Shown in pieces: positions 60,272 to 64,000 of a stretch of DNA of 64,000 nucleotides; positions within the stretch are counted from its first letter, which is position 1; each line of letters starts with the position of its first letter. The notes beneath the pieces are model-generated. The model saw nothing but the letters and a program-made list of their open reading frames with translations. It was not told where the DNA came from and did not search any database. The translations under genes were made by a program, and so were the position numbers. The stretch is from Leucaena leucocephala. Lineage: Eukaryota; Streptophyta; Magnoliopsida; Fabales; Fabaceae. Location of the stretch: the NCBI GenBank assembly GCA_037074615.1, contig CM073535.1, forward strand, positions 3,348,001 through 3,412,000, written 5' to 3'.

Positions 60272-60879
60272 GGGTTTGTTTGGTTGGGTGGAGGGGAGAT
60301 TTTTTGGCCTCGTGGGCTCTCCTCCCCTCCCATCCCCTAGTTCCTTTTAAAAAATAAAAATTTTTAAAAAGGAGAGAAATTTTTTACTTCTTTTGAGTCA
60401 AATTACCCTCAAATATTTTTTAATATTCTATCTATACCCTTAAACCTTTTTTTTTATTTTTCTCACACCTAATTTTTTTTAATTACATAATAATTATAAT
60501 AAATTATAATAAAACTTAATAAGTATAATAAATTATATATATTATTTTAAAATATATAATAATTATAAAATTAATAAAAAAATAATATTAAAATTTTAAC
60601 ATATTTTTTATTTTTTATATATAAATATGAGATAAAAAAATTTAAGATTTATAAATTAAAAAATAATAATTTTGATATGAATATTATAAATAAAGAATAA
60701 ATAAATTTAAATAAAGAGATAAGGGTATTTTTGTCAACTTTTAATTAACCCATCTCCCCTCTCCTCCTCTCCCCTTCTGAACCAAATAAAAAACACCATT
60801 CATTAACTTCCTATACCTTTTCTTATCCTTCTTTAAATTAACCTCCCCTCCTCTCCCTTCAGCTGAACCAAATAAAGTC
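60272..60879. mobile_element. Tourist-like MITE about 200 bp upstream of PRXQ
   Basis: The ends GGGTTTGTTTGGTT and (inverted) GACTTTATTTGGTT are imperfect inverted repeats, each followed by a purine-rich GGAGGGGAG-like stretch, and TAA flanks both sides (60269-60271 and 60880-60882). The interior is AT-rich and differs from the other MITE core, so it is a separate subfamily. No ORF. It lies in the divergent region between PRXQ and the small gene at 61686. Confidence 0.75.
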
Positions 60880-60882
60880 TAA

Positions 60883-61685
60883 GGTTTGTAATTCTTTAAA
60901 CATTCGAGATATAGGATTTGATTTGCAGTTGGTCTGAGAAATTAAATTAATAAAAATAATTAAAATAATTATTTATAATAAATATATATTAATTTTTTTA
61001 AAATATTCTTTAAATATGTATAGCTAAATTATCTTTGATATAGTACTCATAATATATATAGTCAATATTTTGTAGAAAAATTATAATTTTAGACACAAAA
61101 AATATTGAGATCTTGTATTTAAAAAAGTATTAGTTTTTATTTTTAATTATTAGAAAAATTGTATATAATATTTAAAATTCTATTGAATAAAGGAAAGGGT
61201 GAATGAGAAATGAATTATATAGTACCGTTATCATCCTTGGCACTTTTGTACAAAAGAGTGCTATTTGAATGAGAAATAGATTAGCTGTTTGATTTGTTTT
61301 GATTTTCCATAAGAATCAGTTTAAAAAAAAACCGTTACTTGAATAATTTAAAATGTATTATTTGACCATTAATAACATTGCCTAATCATTTTATAATATA
61401 AATTTTCTTAATATTTGGGCTATTGTTTAAATAAAATCGATTTTTCAGTCCAAAAGAAAAAAACAGAATAAAATCAATTTATAGTTGACATAAAATTTAG
61501 CTCATTTTGTCAGTCTAACTTTTTTTAAAAAAAAAAATATATTTACTTAAAAAAAATTGGCTCAGTTATTTATATAATATATCTGACGGGGTATGTCTTT
61601 TGGGCATGACGAGGGTTCGTTATTTCTTGGGTAGATTGACAAATTGGTGAGGATCTTCACCAAAACCTCCAAAATCGAATAACGC
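60883..61685. other. AT-rich upstream region of the small membrane-protein gene
   Basis: AT-rich DNA; no TATA box could be chosen with confidence and no other gene is visible. Confidence 0.5.
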
Positions 61686-62827
61686 ATGGAGGGTTTACGG
61701 AATGCTGTCCGTAGAAGTTCGGGCGAGAGGTCTTCTTCGGTGGTCTCCCATGTGGAAAGCTTAAATGCGAATGGCGGAGGAGCAGGAGGGAGTGTTGCTG
61801 TTTCTTCTTCATCGCCTTCTTCCCTTGCTCTGGCTTCTAGACCTCCTAGGTTTGCCCTACCATTTCTTTCTTGTTCTTAGCTTACCTTGTCTTGCATTTC
61901 ACCCTTTTGATCTCTTATATGATGGCAATTTAGAGTTGGATTTTGCTGATTTCTAACAAGTATGAGCATCTGTTGTTTAAGGATGATATGGATTATAGCT
62001 GAACATTGGGAAAATCTGTCATTTTTATTCTGATATTGAGAGTGAAATGATACTATTACTCAACCAGCACACGGAAGAGTTGAGTGTTTTTTTGGCCATA
62101 GGAAGAGCTGAGAATTGACTGATGGTTTTGAGAAATAACTGAAATTTTACAAATTTGATTGATTCGAACGAAATCCTTTCTCCTCATTTAGTATGAATTA
62201 TTCACATTTTATACTCTGAAGAGTGACAATTAAACTTAAAAGTGTAGGAAATACATTACCTTAAAAAATATATTGTTTTTTACTTGTTTTTCATTGTAAA
62301 GAATCTAGATTTGTTCCCTGATGGCTATCGATGAAAAAATGGTGAGGATATAGCCCGTGTTGATCCTTGTATGATATATTATACATATTAATCTGAAGTA
62401 TCCTGTGGCAACTATAGTGGATGATCTCACTTGTCTATTTCGTTTCTTTTTCAAGGCATAAAAGAGCTCTTTAGCTGTGCATAATAACCTTGTAGATGTT
62501 CCTTTGAATTTTGAAGTGATGCTTTATCAGTTATATTGGAAGCTTCCGTGTTATATGTTGTTGATTAGCTTCAATTTTCTTATAAGTTGGTAAAGATGTA
62601 AGAAAAAACCTTAAATTTAGGTGCTACGTGCATTGATGGATTTTAGGTCAGTGTTTGGCTTCTAAGTTTGAGATTGTTTTATATTATTTGACAGACAATG
62701 TGTGTCTTGGTTGACATGCTCAAAACTTTGCGCAATTTGCTTTGTTGCTGGAGTAGTTTTTGGTTACACGCTAAAGCGACGTGTCAGGCGTTGGGCTTCC
62801 AAACTTCTTAAGTACCTGAAAGAATAG
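61686..62827 (+). CDS. Small one-pass membrane protein, function unknown
   Basis: Not recognised. Two exons, 61686-61849 and 62695-62827, joined within an Arg codon (donor AG/GTTTGC, acceptor GACAG/A); the frame closes at 98 aa. The first 55 residues are Ser/Gly/Ala-rich and probably disordered. Residues about 61-80 form one hydrophobic span with several Cys (LCAICFVAGVVFGYTL), followed at once by a strongly basic tail (KRRVRRWASKLLKYLKE). This is the layout of a tail-anchored protein with a short basic C-terminus, which could sit in a mitochondrial or plastid outer envelope or the ER; the location is inference. Without the second exon the first reads on only a few codons to a stop. Confidence 0.65.
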
Positions 62828-64000
62828 TTTTGCTTCATTACCGGACTAATTTGGTAAGGCTTCAATTTCATTTAAATTTTAGCTGAAGAAACATCAGTTT
62901 CACCTCATTATTGGGTGGCATTACTTGTGCTTCCTGATGTCGTTTTATGGATTTTGAATGTTTTGGTGCAGCTTATTCTTTTATGATATATTTTTAGTAT
63001 CATATCTCAACTACACGTGCTGTAGTGTTCGATTGTTTTTCCTTGTAATGGGCCATTGTATTTTCATTTTTCTATTGAATGTGAGACATAACATCTGATC
63101 AATGATCTAAATATTGTGCTTTTTCTACCACTGCCCAAGATCTTTTATAATGAACCTTCAACCTTCAATTATATTAATTTGTTAAAAGGTTCGATTCGAG
63201 CAGAATATTTGGAGGCAACATTATCTAAAGAAATTGAATCTTGATTCCAGATTCCGCTACTATTTTCCATACACTATTCCAATGTTTAATTTTTCTTAAC
63301 CTCATTTTATTTATATCCAGATTCAATGCAGACTTGCCCATGATAAAAGATATGGTTACTGCGTCGGGGGCGTGATATCTTGCTTTTAGTCTCAGGTTGT
63401 CCAAGAAGCATAGAAAATCAGTTCATTAGCCTTAGTAATTAGCTTTAAACTGCTTTTTATTCCCATAAAGGCCTTTACAAAGTATACCGAATGGTATCTT
63501 TTTTCTTGAAGCAGATTTTTTTTGTTCAGTCGGAATTGTGTATGCACTATGTATGTCTACTCATTAAATAAGATTTTGCGCTATGCAAAACATGTTAAAA
63601 ATGGTATTTTTCATTGTATTGAAATATGTACAAATGTTCGTGTTCATTAGATTTTGTATTGTGCAGAATTTGCATAGAAAATACTAATATTCTATAATTA
63701 AACCTTCTTGCCCTACTAAAAACCTAAATGTTTATTAATTTTCCTTTTGAACTATAAAATGGATGACTCTAGAAGAATAAACAATTGTAGAGGGTGGAAT
63801 TTAAATATGAATTTGTCGTGTCAGAAATACTCCTTATGAAAATCGAAGCGTGTAGTTGTCTTGTGGCTCAGCTCATGTGACAGCTTCTTTAGTTCCTTTG
63901 CCAACAATGGAATCCCGCAGTAGAATACCCCTGCAAATTTTTTTGCGCCATTTTCTTGTCAAACTTTCATTATTAGGTAGACCAACTCTCTTCTTTTAGA
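62828..64000. other. 3' flank and AT-rich DNA to the window end
   Basis: Probable 3' untranslated sequence of the small gene, possibly including a further untranslated exon after 62853 (TTGGTAAGG). No further gene recognised. Confidence 0.45.

Noticed and set aside
1..64000. CRISPR arrays, operons, rRNA or organelle DNA insertions
   Set aside because: None seen. The window is eukaryotic nuclear DNA, and the only regular arrays are transposon-internal tandem repeats and microsatellites.

Overview
This window is nuclear DNA from a plant, most likely a eudicot. The genes have many GT-AG introns. Several products are specific to plants or plastids: a chloroplast ketoacyl-ACP synthase, peroxiredoxin Q, an FMO1-type monooxygenase and a C-type-lectin receptor kinase. 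Intergenic DNA is very AT-rich and full of small transposons. The species cannot be fixed from the sequence alone.

Layout. Seven multi-exon genes and one single-exon gene were assembled exon by exon; every reading frame closes across its splice junctions. (1) 4979-9154, minus: DEAD-box RNA helicase of the RH17/Dbp7 type, 10 exons, 609 aa. (2) 10104-11657, plus: membrane protein with a PH-like (DUF304-like) domain, 250 aa, divergent from gene 1. (3) 12377-16006, minus: C-type lectin receptor-like kinase, 553 aa, with a degenerate DFG motif. (4) 27244-34233, plus: plastid KAS II, 13 exons, 566 aa. (5) 42005-42607, minus: unknown single-exon membrane protein. (6) 54677-58213, plus: FMO1-like flavin monooxygenase, 527 aa. 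(7) 58559-60072, minus: plastid peroxiredoxin Q, 216 aa, convergent with FMO1. (8) 61686-62827, plus: unknown 98-aa one-pass membrane protein.

Between the genes lie repeats. A Tourist/Harbinger-like MITE family has about seven members with a shared core. There is a SINE family with two copies, each with clear target duplications. A 1,961-bp solo LTR carries a 5-bp target duplication and an internal 91-bp tandem repeat. A foldback element of about 1.1 kb is built of 21-bp repeats that switch orientation. There is also a tandem duplication of about 560 bp and several smaller inverted-repeat elements. Most long ORFs between the genes fall inside these repeats.

The genes do not form one pathway. 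FMO1 (systemic immunity), peroxiredoxin Q (plastid peroxide removal), KAS II (fatty-acid elongation from C16 to C18) and the helicase (ribosome assembly) are ordinary single loci. I found no clear undescribed system. The best leads are the foldback element, the interrupted SINE copy, the lectin kinase lacking the DFG aspartate, and the MITEs carrying GC-rich foreign DNA.
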